This document shows positions 1-8,582 of a DNA stretch of 64,000 nt, piece by piece. This DNA is from an uncultured Bacteroides sp. (GTDB taxonomy: Bacteria > Bacteroidota > Bacteroidia > Bacteroidales > Bacteroidaceae), in contig CASFPE010000016.1 in NCBI GenBank assembly GCA_949296575.1, positions 1-64,000 of the forward strand, written 5' to 3'. A model generated the notes under the pieces. That model was not told the origin of the DNA, ran no database searches, and was given only the letters and a program-made list of their open reading frames with translations. The first letter of the stretch is position 1; each line of letters begins with the position of its first letter. The translations under genes were made by a program, and so were the position numbers.

Positions 1-51
1 ACCCTTCTTCAAAGGGCGTGTCCTCAAAGTAACTGTTTTGCATTCTGACAT
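1..51 (-). CDS. Tyrosine recombinase/integrase, N-terminal fragment cut by window edge
   Basis: The reverse strand from 51 to 1 opens with ATG and reads 17 codons without a stop: MSECKTVTLRTRPLKKG. The pattern 'TVTLRTRPLKKG' resembles the start of Bacteroidales phage/ICE-type tyrosine integrases, which commonly begin with a short beta-strand of the type 'VsLRtkplKnGk'. The gene continues beyond base 1, so catalytic residues cannot be seen. It lies 117 bp downstream of, and in the same direction as, the multi-HTH gene, an arrangement usual at the end of Bacteroidales integrative elements. The identification rests on a very short peptide plus context. Confidence 0.5.
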   Translation of the reverse strand, partial: MSECKTVTLRTRPLKKG

Positions 52-126
52 AATGATGAATATTAAATGGTTATAACTGACTTTTGCTGCGAAAATCCTT
101 AATGCTTTTATACAGACCATAATCAG

Positions 127-143
127 CAGGAAATAATTTCCTG
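127..143. other. Small inverted repeat between HTH gene and integrase
   Basis: CAGGAAA / TTTCCTG arms of 7 bp around a 3 nt loop. It sits between the stop of the HTH gene and the integrase start. It could be a weak terminator or a recombinase/regulator site; there is no clear T-run. Confidence 0.3.
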
Positions 144-168
144 ATAATTATGTCCTGAGTATCGCATA

Positions 169-1044
169 CTAACGGGCTCCCATGACATGATCGAACTCCA
201 CTTTCAGGAATCGAACGAACCGCCCTTTCTTCTCCCGTTTTATTTCGTGAAATTGCAGGATGCCGTAAACAGAATCCCGTGTAAGGTTGTATTTCTTCAT
301 GGCTTCCTGCACGGTGTAGTATTCCGATGAGTCTTCTTCGGCGGTCTGTTTGGACAGGTCGAAGTGAAGTTTGGAGTAGAATATCTGCCCGTGTTCTTTT
401 TTCGAGGGGATGTTGTTGCGGTAGACCTGTGAGCGGATGGCGACACGGGTCATACCGTACTTCTTTTCGATTTCTTCCGGAGTGTACCATTCCGTCAGAG
501 CATCGTCTGTCCTATACTTGGCAAATGCCGCATCAATGTGCTTCTTGCTGTAATAGTTGAATTGGCGGATACGGATTTTGGGGATATTGTTCTCTCTTGT
601 ATATGCCCAAATCCATTTTTGCGAGACTTTGTACTTTTCGGCAATTTGCTCGGCAGTGTAGTATTCAGTTATATCAAGATCATCTTTTACTCTTCTTCGT
701 TCATAGGGGCGTGTTTTGAGCATCAGTTCAATATCGGCTCTGCGAATGATTGACATCCTTGCACTGATTCTTGAAGCTCTCAACTTTTCCTCTTTGACAA
801 GCTTGTAAATGTATTGGCGAGAAACGCCCATTAACTGTGCTGCTTGTGCAAAAGTAAAGTAGTCTTGATGGTCAAGCTTACTTTTGACTTCTATCAAATC
901 CTGTAACTCACGAAGTTCGAGTCTTCGTTCTCTCATACGGTGTTTGTAGCCTTGACTGGCACATTGGTGGCTGCAATAATTGGTGGTAGTTTTCTTCGCA
1001 ATGAATGGCTTACCACACCACTGGCAGATTCTTTTTACTTCCAT
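169..1044 (-). CDS. Zinc-finger protein with four tandem excisionase-like HTH domains
   Basis: 291 residues. The N-terminus carries a CxxC-13-CxxxC cysteine set (C7, C10, C24, C28) likely to bind zinc. It is followed by four similar blocks of about 45-50 residues, starting near 62, 127, 185 and 242. Each has an aromatic-T/F-x-x-x-A/I opening and a helix-turn-helix of the MerR/excisionase (HTH_17) kind, for example 'YFTFAQAAQLMGVSRQYIYK' and 'YYTAEQIAEKYKVSQKWIWA'. Such proteins occur beside integrases in Bacteroidales mobile elements. A role in excision or in controlling the integrase is inferred, not shown. The four-domain array could hold four half-sites at once. The start is the ATG before the zinc motif. 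Confidence 0.75.
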   Translation of the reverse strand: MEVKRICQWCGKPFIAKKTTTNYCSHQCASQGYKHRMRERRLELRELQDLIEVKSKLDHQDYFTFAQAAQLMGVSRQYIYKLVKEEKLRASRISARMSIIRRADIELMLKTRPYERRRVKDDLDITEYYTAEQIAEKYKVSQKWIWAYTRENNIPKIRIRQFNYYSKKHIDAAFAKYRTDDALTEWYTPEEIEKKYGMTRVAIRSQVYRNNIPSKKEHGQIFYSKLHFDLSKQTAEEDSSEYYTVQEAMKKYNLTRDSVYGILQFHEIKREKKGRFVRFLKVEFDHVMGAR

Positions 1045-1116
1045 GTTGTTTTCTCCATATTTTTAGTGAAACCATATAGTTTTAATTTCGCTTTTTGTCT
1101 ACCTATGTAAACCATT

Positions 1117-1135
1117 GTCAACACATGTTGTTGAC
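1117..1135. promoter_or_regulatory. Perfect 7 bp inverted repeat upstream of the HTH gene
   Basis: GTCAACA-CATGT-TGTTGAC, perfect arms, 73 bp upstream of the HTH start and inside the stretch between the mobile-element gene and mnmE. Candidate operator for the HTH protein, or recombinase arm/core site. The function is inferred from symmetry and position only. Confidence 0.35.
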
Positions 1136-1243
1136 TACTTCAGTGTGACATCGGGGCAAATCCCGAAAATGTTCCGTGGTAGAAATACGGTAGAAAAATA
1201 TGGTGGACAACTATATCCGACTGCTATCAGCCGGATTTTGGAC

Positions 1244-1273
1244 AAATAAAAAAGCCGCTGGGAATCAGCGACT
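1244..1273 (-). terminator. Rho-independent terminator after mnmE
   Basis: On the minus strand AGTCGCTG-ATTCC-CAGCGGCT (one G.T pair) is followed by TTTTTTATTT. It lies about 45 bp beyond the mnmE stop. The rest of 1045-1316 is AT-rich with no gene seen, and should contain the boundary between the mobile element and the chromosome. Confidence 0.75.
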
Positions 1274-1316
1274 TCGTTATAGTTGGTTCTAATTCGTTGC
1301 AGTCAGTTGCGTTCTT

Positions 1317-2708
1317 TCATTTTCCGATGCAAAAGTGACTAAATATATTACCCAACACCTCGTCTGTTGTCACTTCGCCTACAATGTCGCTCAGGTGGAA
1401 AATACATTCACGTAGATCTTGGGAGATGAAGTCACCAGATAGGTTGGTGGAGAGGTTTTCTTGTACGCGATGGATGGCCTCCAAGGCGCGAGTGAGCGCT
1501 TCGTAGTGGCGCACATTAGTGACGATGATGTCATTTGATGATAAAACGGGAAGGTGTGCGGTCTCGATCAGGAGGGATTGGAGTTGTTTGATTCCTTTTT
1601 TTTGTTTAGCTGAGAGGGAAATAACTTGGGTGCTTTCAGGAAAATCAAGGGATTTGATAGAGGTGGGTGATGTATTCAGGTCGCTTTTGTTGAGAACAAG
1701 AATGAGTTGTTTATCTTTACATAAAGGGATGATTGTGCTATAGAGGTTTGCGATTTGTTTCTCCGCTTCGGTTTGGTCAATTATCCAAAGTATAATGTTT
1801 GCTCGTTCAATGGCTTTGAAGCTTCGTTTGATGCCTATGGCTTCGATTTTGTCGTGCGTTTCACGAATGCCGGCTGTGTCAATGAAGCGAAACATGAGTC
1901 CATCAATGTTTATTGTGTCTTCGATGGTGTCGCGTGTGGTTCCTTGTATGTCGCTGACGATAGCTCTTTCATCGTTAAGCAACGTATTGAGCAGCGTTGA
2001 TTTTCCTGCATTCGTTTCACCGATAATAGCCACTGGTATTCCATTTTTTATGGTATTGCCTAATGAAAATGATTGACACAATTTTTTAATCTCGTTCTCA
2101 ATTCCGTTACAAAGGCTTTTTAGTTCACTTCTGTCGGCAAACTCCAGTTCTTCGTGATCGCTGAAGTCAAGTTCTAGTTCTATTAAGGACGTGAAGTGTA
2201 GTAATTGTTCTCTTAAGCTTTTCAGTTTTTGGCTGAACCCTCCTTTCATCTGGTTTATGGCCATGCGATGGGTGGCTGCTGAAGACGAGGCAATCAAGTC
2301 TGCCACGGCTTCAGCTTGGCTCAAGTCCATTTTCCCATTCAGGAAAGCGCGTTGTGTGTATTCTCCAGGAGATGCAGCACGGCATCCATGGGTAATGAGC
2401 AATTGCATTATCTGTTGGAGGATGTAAGAGGAACCGTGGCAGGATATTTCGGTTGTATCCTCTCCCGTATAGGAGTGTGGAGCATGGAACAGTGAGATTA
2501 GTACTTCGTCTACGATTTCACTTTGATCGTTTTTAATGTATCCGAAGGTTAATGTGTAAGGTTCTCGTTCTTTTAAAGGGGTCGCTGGAGCGATGGGTAT
2601 AAAGATGTGGCTGGTAATAGAGATTGCTTGTGGGCCTGAAATGCGGATTAGGCCGATAGCCCCACCTTGGGTACTGGCAATAGCGCAGATAGTGTCGTTT
2701 TGTGGCAT
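1317..2708 (-). CDS. mnmE: tRNA uridine-5-carboxymethylaminomethyl modification GTPase MnmE
   Basis: 463 residues, normal for MnmE. With MnmG it makes the cmnm5 modification on wobble U34 of tRNAs. Visible features: an N-terminal tetrahydrofolate-binding domain (1 to about 120) and a G domain inserted in the helical domain, with G1 'GETNAGKST' at 230-238, the Thr-rich 'GTTRDT' loop, G3 'DTAG' at 277-280 and G4 'NKSD'. It ends in the family's C-terminal 'FCIGK', whose Cys is needed for modification. The 3' end of mnmE is a known integration site for some genomic islands (SGI1 type), which fits the mobile-element genes immediately downstream. Confidence 0.97.
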   Translation of the reverse strand: MPQNDTICAIASTQGGAIGLIRISGPQAISITSHIFIPIAPATPLKEREPYTLTFGYIKNDQSEIVDEVLISLFHAPHSYTGEDTTEISCHGSSYILQQIMQLLITHGCRAASPGEYTQRAFLNGKMDLSQAEAVADLIASSSAATHRMAINQMKGGFSQKLKSLREQLLHFTSLIELELDFSDHEELEFADRSELKSLCNGIENEIKKLCQSFSLGNTIKNGIPVAIIGETNAGKSTLLNTLLNDERAIVSDIQGTTRDTIEDTINIDGLMFRFIDTAGIRETHDKIEAIGIKRSFKAIERANIILWIIDQTEAEKQIANLYSTIIPLCKDKQLILVLNKSDLNTSPTSIKSLDFPESTQVISLSAKQKKGIKQLQSLLIETAHLPVLSSNDIIVTNVRHYEALTRALEAIHRVQENLSTNLSGDFISQDLRECIFHLSDIVGEVTTDEVLGNIFSHFCIGK

Positions 2709-2721
2709 ATTTTATACAGGA

Positions 2722-2745
2722 GGGGCTGCCCATAGGAGCAGCCCT
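2722..2745. other. Hairpin in the mnmE leader / after the TPR gene
   Basis: GGGCTGC / GCAGCCC arms of 7 bp around an 8 nt loop, between the TPR gene stop and the mnmE start, both on minus. On that strand no T-run follows, so it may be a leader structure or a weak terminator. Confidence 0.35.
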
Positions 2746-2766
2746 TCTTCTTTTAATTATGTTGGC

Positions 2767-3483
2767 TTATTGTAGGCTATTGATATAATTTAGTATGGTA
2801 TTGGCATTGGCCTTCATTTTCTTTTGCGCAGCATTGGTATCAGAGAGCAGTGGCAAAAGTTCTTCCAAGTAAGTCTTGGCTTGCGCAAACTCTCCTTTGG
2901 CCTTGTCTAGGTCTGTTTGCACAAGCGCAGCTCCTTGTGCATAGTAAAGTGTGCCGAGTGAGTTTAGGGCATTGATGTTTCCTGGTTGTATTTCGAGTGC
3001 CTTTTTGAATGCCTCTTGTGCATCGCTTAATTTATTTGCTCTTTGAGCGATAATTCCTTGGTTGACATAGAAAGTGGCATAAAGGCGTACAAGGGTTTTG
3101 TTTCCTGGTACAGCTTCAAGTCCTTTTTGGAGAGTGGTTACATATTCGTCATTTTTCTTTTGGTCTTTTAGGGCGCTTGCTTTGCCGATATATGCATTGG
3201 CAAGGTTGAAATTCTTTTGGATGGCAATGTCGAAGTACTTTTCTGCTTCGGCTGGTTTTTTTATTTTATCGGCGCAGATGCCGCAGTTGTATGCTACTAC
3301 AGAGTCTTGGTTGTTGGTTTGTGATAGATATGCGCTGAATTTGTCGAATGCTGTCTGATAATCTTTTGCTTCATAGGCCGCTATTCCGTCATTGCGCATT
3401 TGTGCGAGTTCAGCACTTTGTTCTTGTGCGAAAATTCCTGTTGTAGTGAGGCATATTGCCAAAGTAAGAAAGATTTTTTTCAT
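2767..3483 (-). CDS. Periplasmic TPR-repeat protein
   Basis: 238 residues from the ATG at 3483. This start is chosen because it gives a clean signal peptide, 'MKKIFLTLAICLTTTGIFAQ', and lies 33 bp from a TAnnTTTG promoter box. The mature part is tetratricopeptide repeats, with phrases such as 'AYEAKDYQTAFDKFSAYL', 'AEKYFDIAIQKNFNLANAYI' and 'AQEAFKKALEIQPGNINALN'. It probably scaffolds protein contacts in the periplasm or at the inner face of the outer membrane. No enzyme motif is present and the partner is unknown. It has its own promoter although it lies in a line of minus-strand genes. Confidence 0.8.
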   Translation of the reverse strand: MKKIFLTLAICLTTTGIFAQEQSAELAQMRNDGIAAYEAKDYQTAFDKFSAYLSQTNNQDSVVAYNCGICADKIKKPAEAEKYFDIAIQKNFNLANAYIGKASALKDQKKNDEYVTTLQKGLEAVPGNKTLVRLYATFYVNQGIIAQRANKLSDAQEAFKKALEIQPGNINALNSLGTLYYAQGAALVQTDLDKAKGEFAQAKTYLEELLPLLSDTNAAQKKMKANANTILNYINSLQ

Positions 3484-3515
3484 GATCTTTGTTGTTTTTG
3501 ATTTTATTTGTTTCT

Positions 3516-3523
3516 CAAAGGTA
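3516..3523 (-). promoter_or_regulatory. Bacteroidota promoter for the TPR gene
   Basis: Minus-strand TACCTTTG (-7 box), with TTTG at 3544-3547 (-33 box) 20 bp further upstream. This matches the Bacteroidota sigma-ABfr consensus. Confidence 0.6.
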
Positions 3524-3642
3524 GGCAAGCTTACGCCTTTGCGCAAATTCTTTTTGTTTTTTTTTGTTTTTGCGGGGAATCCTGCCTTCGTTTTTACATT
3601 TTGTTTATCATTGTGAATGCGTTCGGCACATTTTTGCTTTAC

Positions 3643-4527
3643 TCAGATTCGTTCAAGAACAGTGTTGATTAGATGTAGAATGTCATTTCTGTATCCCGTT
3701 TCAGCTTTTTGTGCCACTCGGTTTGCGATAACCATGCAGACGGTGGTTGCTTTGTGTCCGAGGAGGCGTGCTAATCCTGCTACGGCAGAACTTTCCATTT
3801 CATAATTAGTAATGTGCATGCCGTTGTATTGGAATGATTCTATTTTCTGATTTTGTTGCGGGTCAGCCAATTGAATGCGCAATTCCCTTCCTTGCGGGCC
3901 ATAGAATCCATTTGCAGCAATGGTGATGCCACGCGTCATGTCGTTTGCTGCGATGCGCTGTGTGAGTTCCTCATCTGCATGCACTGCGTAAGGTGCAGGA
4001 GTGCAAAGGTGCCCGTTCCACCCCATGTGTTGCAAAAATGCTTGTTCAAGAGGAAGATCGCACACAATGTCTCGGCTGGCATAGAAATTGAGAAGCCCGT
4101 CGAGTCCGATGGATATTTGTGAGCAGATGGCTGTGCCGGTCGGTGTGTAGGGTTGTAATCCTCCACAAGTCCCCACGCGTACGATTTCGAGTTGCCGTAA
4201 ATATGTGTGAGCATGGCGTGTTTGGAAATCAATGTTGGCCAATGCATCAAGTTCGTTGATGACAATGTCTATGTTGTCGCATCCGATTCCAGTAGAAAGT
4301 GCAGTGATTCGTTTCCCTTTGTAGGTGCCGGTCACGGAATGGAATTCCCGGTTGGTCGTTTCACATTCGCGTTGTTGGAAATGTGCAGCAATAAGTTCCA
4401 CGCGGGCGGGGTCGCCAACGAGGATGATTTTGTCTGCCAATTGTGACGGGTGGATGTGGAGGTGGAAAGTGGATCCGTCAGGATTGATGATGAGTTCCGA
4501 TTCGGCGAAGTATTTTTTTGAATCCAT
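3643..4527 (-). CDS. Nucleoside phosphorylase (uridine phosphorylase-like)
   Basis: 294 residues. PNP/UDP family 1: it would cleave a nucleoside with phosphate to the base and ribose-1-phosphate in the cytoplasm. Visible: 'ADKIILVGDPARVELIAAHF' near 31-50 (GDPxR phosphate-binding motif), 'TGIGCDNIDIVINEL', 'RVGTCGGLQ' and the 'NYEMESSAVAGLARLLGHKA' nucleoside/ribose-binding motif near the C-terminus. Closest in feel to Bacteroidales uridine phosphorylase-like proteins, but base preference cannot be fixed by eye. It begins 18 bp after floA ends, so probable co-transcription. Confidence 0.88.
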   Translation of the reverse strand: MDSKKYFAESELIINPDGSTFHLHIHPSQLADKIILVGDPARVELIAAHFQQRECETTNREFHSVTGTYKGKRITALSTGIGCDNIDIVINELDALANIDFQTRHAHTYLRQLEIVRVGTCGGLQPYTPTGTAICSQISIGLDGLLNFYASRDIVCDLPLEQAFLQHMGWNGHLCTPAPYAVHADEELTQRIAANDMTRGITIAANGFYGPQGRELRIQLADPQQNQKIESFQYNGMHITNYEMESSAVAGLARLLGHKATTVCMVIANRVAQKAETGYRNDILHLINTVLERI

Positions 4528-4545
4528 GGCTTTTTGTTTTTGAGG

Positions 4546-5550
4546 TTATTTCAAAATGGAGGATTCTTCTCCGGGTGTATGTGAATTGGGTTGCGCTATG
4601 CTTTGGCGCATGTCGGTATCCGCTTGGATGTTTTTCATGCGGTAGTAGTCCATGATGCCGAGGTTCCCGCTTCGGAAAGCATCCGCCATGGCTTTGGGTA
4701 CTTCTGCTTCTGCTTGTATCACGTTGGCACGTGCTTCTTCTGCTTTGGCTTTCATTTCCTGTTCGAGTGCTACAGCCATAGCGCGGCGTTCCTCTGCTTT
4801 TGCTTGGGCAATGTTTTTGTCGGCTTGTGCTTGATCCATTTGCAGATAAGCACCGATGTTCTTGCCGATGTCAATGTCGGCAATGTCAATAGAAAGTATT
4901 TCAAAGGCAGTGCCGGCATCAAGTCCTTTTCGGAGTACGAGCTTGGAAATGGAATCAGGGTTTTCGAGTACAGATTTATGGTTTTCAGATGATCCGATGC
5001 TCGACACGATTCCTTCTCCTACCCGTGCAAGTACGGTATCTTCGCCTGCTCCTCCCACTAATTGTTTGATATTGGCTCGTACAGTGACCCGTGCTTTAGC
5101 GATAAGTTGTATTCCGTCTTTTGCAACGGCGGTTACGGGAGGTGTATCAATTACTTTGGGGTTGACAGACATTTGCACAGCTTCGAATACATCGCGACCG
5201 GCAAGGTCAATGGCGGTAGCCATCTGGAAAGTCAGTTCGATGTTGGCTTTCGCTGCAGACACGAGTGCGTGTACCACTTTTTCTACATGTCCTCCGGCAA
5301 GGTAGTGTGCTTCGAGTCCATCGCGTGTAATGGTATTAAGTCCCGCTTTGTGAGCTTCAATCATGGCAGGCACGATGGTGTAGGGAGGCACGTTTCGGAT
5401 GCGCATCAGGAAAAGTTGTATGAGAGAGATGTTTACGCCTGATACTTTGGCGGAAAGCCAAAGGAAAAAGGGAACGTAATGGAAGAACAGCACAATGATC
5501 AACACAGCGCCAAGGGCAAAGAGTGCGATGGTGATGATGGATAGGTTCAT
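4546..5550 (-). CDS. floA: Flotillin-like protein FloA
   Basis: 334 residues, normal for the UPF0365/FloA family. An N-terminal hydrophobic segment (about 5-30, '[20 protein letters not shown]') anchors it in the inner membrane. The middle is an SPFH-like region ending in '[20 protein letters not shown]', and the C-terminus is an Ala/Glu/Lys coiled coil ('[20 protein letters not shown]') that oligomerises. FloA marks functional membrane microdomains in bacteria. The gene directly upstream encodes an NfeD protein, the usual partner, which supports the call. Confidence 0.93.
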   Translation of the reverse strand: MNLSIITIALFALGAVLIIVLFFHYVPFFLWLSAKVSGVNISLIQLFLMRIRNVPPYTIVPAMIEAHKAGLNTITRDGLEAHYLAGGHVEKVVHALVSAAKANIELTFQMATAIDLAGRDVFEAVQMSVNPKVIDTPPVTAVAKDGIQLIAKARVTVRANIKQLVGGAGEDTVLARVGEGIVSSIGSSENHKSVLENPDSISKLVLRKGLDAGTAFEILSIDIADIDIGKNIGAYLQMDQAQADKNIAQAKAEERRAMAVALEQEMKAKAEEARANVIQAEAEVPKAMADAFRSGNLGIMDYYRMKNIQADTDMRQSIAQPNSHTPGEESSILK

Positions 5551-5598
5551 GGTTGTTTTGTTTTATAAGTTAGGATTAATTTTTATTTATGATGCTTC

Positions 5599-6072
5599 TT
5601 ATAGGCGTATGGCGCGTTTCACGATGACGGCACCTTGGTCGATGCGCCACACAGTGATGGAAGTTCCCTCATCAATGAAACCATCTGCTGACCTTACTTC
5701 GATAATGTGTCCGTTGATGTGCGCATTTCCTACGAGGGCGAGGCGTGTGGTAGCAATTCCCTCATCACCCGGTTTCACGAGTGTGGCTGCATGGCTTCCC
5801 GTACTGGAATTTATTTCTTTTTTTAAGGAAAGACGGTCGAGCGTTTTCGAACGCATAAAAGCGATGATGATAGCAATGCATCCTATGGCTATTATGGCAA
5901 TGCAGGAAAATCCGGCTACTGTGCCGACATGTGTGAATGTGTGCCATACGGCATAGATGAAGCAGATGCCTGCGGAGATACCTGCCACGCTGATACCTGG
6001 CGTGATGAATACTTCCACCATGAAGAGGCAGATACCGGCCGCAATGAGCAAGAGAGTAATAAAAATGTCCAT
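5599..6072 (-). CDS. NfeD-like membrane protein
   Basis: 157 residues. Hydrophobic helices occupy about 1-75 ('FITLLLIAAGICLFMVEVF' and following). A small C-terminal beta-barrel (OB-fold) domain contains 'GDEGIATTRLALVGNAHING' and 'SITVWRIDQGAVIVKRA'. This is the short NfeD form without a protease domain. NfeD proteins work with flotillins in organising membrane domains. It lies 48 bp upstream of floA, with a third gene 20 bp further upstream, so all are probably one unit. Confidence 0.88.
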   Translation of the reverse strand: MDIFITLLLIAAGICLFMVEVFITPGISVAGISAGICFIYAVWHTFTHVGTVAGFSCIAIIAIGCIAIIIAFMRSKTLDRLSLKKEINSSTGSHAATLVKPGDEGIATTRLALVGNAHINGHIIEVRSADGFIDEGTSITVWRIDQGAVIVKRAIRL

Positions 6073-6092
6073 GTCGGTTTCCCTTTTTTGAT

Positions 6093-7523
6093 TTAGTTTG
6101 ACAATCGGATAAATTCCGTATTTCGGGTTTGTTTCTCTAAAAGTTTCGTTTGGGCTTCTATTTGTTCCACATTCTTTTCTTGTTCAAGAACGGTGGGGGC
6201 TAAGTCCGTCCGTTGTGTTTCTGGCATGCTTGCGTAAGTATTGCGAATCTGTTCCAATTTCTTGCGTGCTTGGGCAAGTGTCTTCTTGGCTTTTTGCCAT
6301 TGACGGAATAAGGCAAGTGCCTCAGGTGAATGGAAGTCTTCAAATCGGTGATAAAGAGTATGGTCATCAATTACGAAAGTGAATTCATGCTGTGGCGTAT
6401 TATCAAGGCGTGTGTGCATGGCGATGGCGAGACGTCGTTGTGCTGGTTCCACTTCGTTGGCATGCCCGGCCAATTCATCCCATGTGTCGGCAATGGAACT
6501 AATCATGGCTCGCTTACGCAAAGTGTCGGAAGGTGTGGTCTCAGGATCGTAGGTGTATTTAGCCTTGTTGGGTATGAATACGTAAATGCATACGCTGTCT
6601 TGTGGCTGGAAGCGGTCTGAAGCAAACCAACCAAGGTTGTTGTATTCATCAATAACAAGCATGTAGTCGTTGAAAAGCGAGTTGTAGGGCATACCGATAT
6701 TTTCAGGCAATAGGTAATTGCCTGTGCGGGAATTGTAGCGTGTGACGAAGATGTCGTATCCTCCGATAGATCCTTCTCCGTTACTAGCATAGTAAAGGGT
6801 GATTCCATCAGAAAGAGCGTATGGGTAATTTTCGTCAGCAGATGTATTGACGTTCCCTGGCAAGGGGCTCGGAGTCCCCCATGCTTCACCTTGTGGAGCG
6901 CGGGTATATAGGTCGAGTTGCCCTTGTTGCGGAATACTGGCATAAATCTTGTTGCCAAGTTGTGTGCGGTATGCAGCGCCATTCCCGTTGCTGGGCGGGA
7001 TAAGTGTTCCTGATTCAGGGCTGGTTTTATAGTAGGCCATGAATTCCTCTTTAGGAACTGAAAAACTGTCGATCACTGCTGTTCGTTCTACTCCGCGCAA
7101 CATGCGGGCTGCTTCCTCGGCTTGTTGTTGCCGTTGACGCCATTTTTCGGCAGGCTTTTGGGCTTTTTCCAGCATTCCGACATATTGTGCGTAGTTGTCA
7201 ACTGCTTCATCAAAGCGGTATTGCTCTGTGTAAAGTTGTCCGAGATATCGGAATGCTTCTTGTACTTTGCGACGTGCGCCGATGAGGAGATGTTTTTCGC
7301 AAAGTGTTTTTTCTCCGGTTTCGTAGCAGCATGCACCGTACCAGTAATTGTAGCTTCCGTTGTTTGGATAGTTTCGGGCGTAGCGTTGGAATACAGGTTT
7401 GGCTTCTGTGTATTTTCCTTTCCGGAACAAGGTTTTAGCTTGCTCCAAGGTTTGTGCCGACAGCGTGGTGCATGTAATGATGCACATGGCGATCCATATA
7501 GTATGCAGGATATTTTTGGCCAT
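6093..7523 (-). CDS. TPR + PD40 (WD40-like propeller) envelope protein
   Basis: 476 residues with a signal peptide (1-23, ending 'TTLSAQ'). TPR-like helices run to about 150 ('AKTLFRKGKYTEAKPVFQRY'). PD40 propeller blades follow at about 200-330 ('NVNTSADENYPYALSDGITL', 'YYASNGEGSIGGYDIFVTRY', 'LGWFASDRFQPQDSVCIYVF'). A helical, charged C-terminus ends the protein without an OmpA domain. It resembles the PD40/OmpA proteins of Bacteroidales envelopes but is shorter. It heads the probable nfeD-floA-phosphorylase unit; its link to membrane microdomains is inferred from gene order only. Confidence 0.75.
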   Translation of the reverse strand: MAKNILHTIWIAMCIITCTTLSAQTLEQAKTLFRKGKYTEAKPVFQRYARNYPNNGSYNYWYGACCYETGEKTLCEKHLLIGARRKVQEAFRYLGQLYTEQYRFDEAVDNYAQYVGMLEKAQKPAEKWRQRQQQAEEAARMLRGVERTAVIDSFSVPKEEFMAYYKTSPESGTLIPPSNGNGAAYRTQLGNKIYASIPQQGQLDLYTRAPQGEAWGTPSPLPGNVNTSADENYPYALSDGITLYYASNGEGSIGGYDIFVTRYNSRTGNYLLPENIGMPYNSLFNDYMLVIDEYNNLGWFASDRFQPQDSVCIYVFIPNKAKYTYDPETTPSDTLRKRAMISSIADTWDELAGHANEVEPAQRRLAIAMHTRLDNTPQHEFTFVIDDHTLYHRFEDFHSPEALALFRQWQKAKKTLAQARKKLEQIRNTYASMPETQRTDLAPTVLEQEKNVEQIEAQTKLLEKQTRNTEFIRLSN

Positions 7524-7755
7524 TTATGAGTTCTTTGTTCTATTTTCATGTAAAAATAGGCATTTTCTAAGAATGCGCATGCTGCTTTCCGGATTATTTT
7601 TGTTAATTCTTCTTTTTTAAATGTGTTGTAGGAAACTTTTTTCTGCTAGTTGCTGTCATCGTGTAATCTCACTATCTTTTAATTTAAATTATATAGCTGA
7701 ATTGCAAACGGGTTCATTCAGTGCAGGAGTGACTTGCTTTCCGCCGAATTTTGCC

Positions 7756-7763
7756 TAATTTTG
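7756..7763 (+). promoter_or_regulatory. Promoter -7 box for the ttcA-like gene
   Basis: TAATTTTG, 25 bp before the ATG at 7789, matching TAnnTTTG. The remainder of the divergent gap 7524-7788 is AT-rich with nothing else recognised. Confidence 0.55.
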
Positions 7764-7788
7764 TGCCGTTTTTCATAAAGGTAGATTT

Positions 7789-8556
7789 ATGAGGGCATTG
7801 ACAGTGGAAGAAAAAGTACTTCGCCGTGTACGGGAACGTTTTGCAAAAGGGGTTAGAAACTACGGTTTAGTTTCTGATGGAGACCGTATTTTGGTAGGTT
7901 TGTCTGGCGGAAAGGATTCATTGGCCTTGTTGGAGCTTTTGGCAGAACGTTCCCGTATATGGAAGCCTCGCTTTTCGGTAATAGCGGCTCATATATGGAT
8001 GAGCAACGTGCCTTATCGTGCAGATATGGATTATTTGCGGAATTTTGCAGCGCGTCTGGGTGTAGAACTCATGTGCCGTGAGGCTTCTTTTGATGCCGGG
8101 GCTGGCACCCGTAAATCACCTTGCTTTTTGTGTTCGTGGAACCGTCGGAAAGCTCTTTTTGCTCTTGCCAAGGAACAAGGATGCCATAAAATCGCTTTGG
8201 GGCATCACATGGATGATGTGTTGGAAACGCTGTTGATGAATATGGCCTTTCAGGGAGCTTTCTCTGCTATGCCGCCTATTCTTCGTATGCGCAAGTTTGA
8301 TATGACTATTATTCGTCCTCTTTGTTTAGTGAATGAGGCCGACCTTCGTGTTATGGCTCGTGTGCATGGATACCATCCCCTGATGAAGAACTGTCCTTAC
8401 GAAGAACAGTCTCATCGTGCAGAGATGAAGCAAGTGTTGGCGCGCATCGAAGAATTGAATCCCGAGGCACGCTACAGCCTTTGGCGAAGTATGGAAAATG
8501 TGCAGGACGAATTGTTGCCTCAAAAGCGGGAGGATGGTTTTGGAGGCAGGTATTAG
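7789..8556 (+). CDS. TtcA-family tRNA thiolation enzyme (PP-loop ATPase)
   Basis: 255 residues. PP-loop 'SGGKDS' at 39-44 binds ATP. CxxC at C112/C115 ('PCFLCSWNRR') and a later Cys in 'NCPYEEQ' are the positions that hold the iron-sulfur cluster in TtcA enzymes, which insert sulfur at C32 of tRNA. 'LGHHMDDVLETLLMN' is the second conserved PP-loop-family motif. Bacteroidales members of this family are often annotated simply as tRNA 2-thiocytidine biosynthesis proteins. Substrate specificity is inferred from family. It has its own promoter and stands upstream of an unrelated membrane gene. Confidence 0.87.
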   Translation: MRALTVEEKVLRRVRERFAKGVRNYGLVSDGDRILVGLSGGKDSLALLELLAERSRIWKPRFSVIAAHIWMSNVPYRADMDYLRNFAARLGVELMCREASFDAGAGTRKSPCFLCSWNRRKALFALAKEQGCHKIALGHHMDDVLETLLMNMAFQGAFSAMPPILRMRKFDMTIIRPLCLVNEADLRVMARVHGYHPLMKNCPYEEQSHRAEMKQVLARIEELNPEARYSLWRSMENVQDELLPQKREDGFGGRY

Positions 8557-8582
8557 AAACATAGGGAAATAACATATAGTGT

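Noticed and set aside
71-490. 139-codon minus-strand ORF overlapping the HTH gene
   Set aside because: Out of frame with the multi-HTH protein, with no signal, domain or start context; a shadow of that gene.
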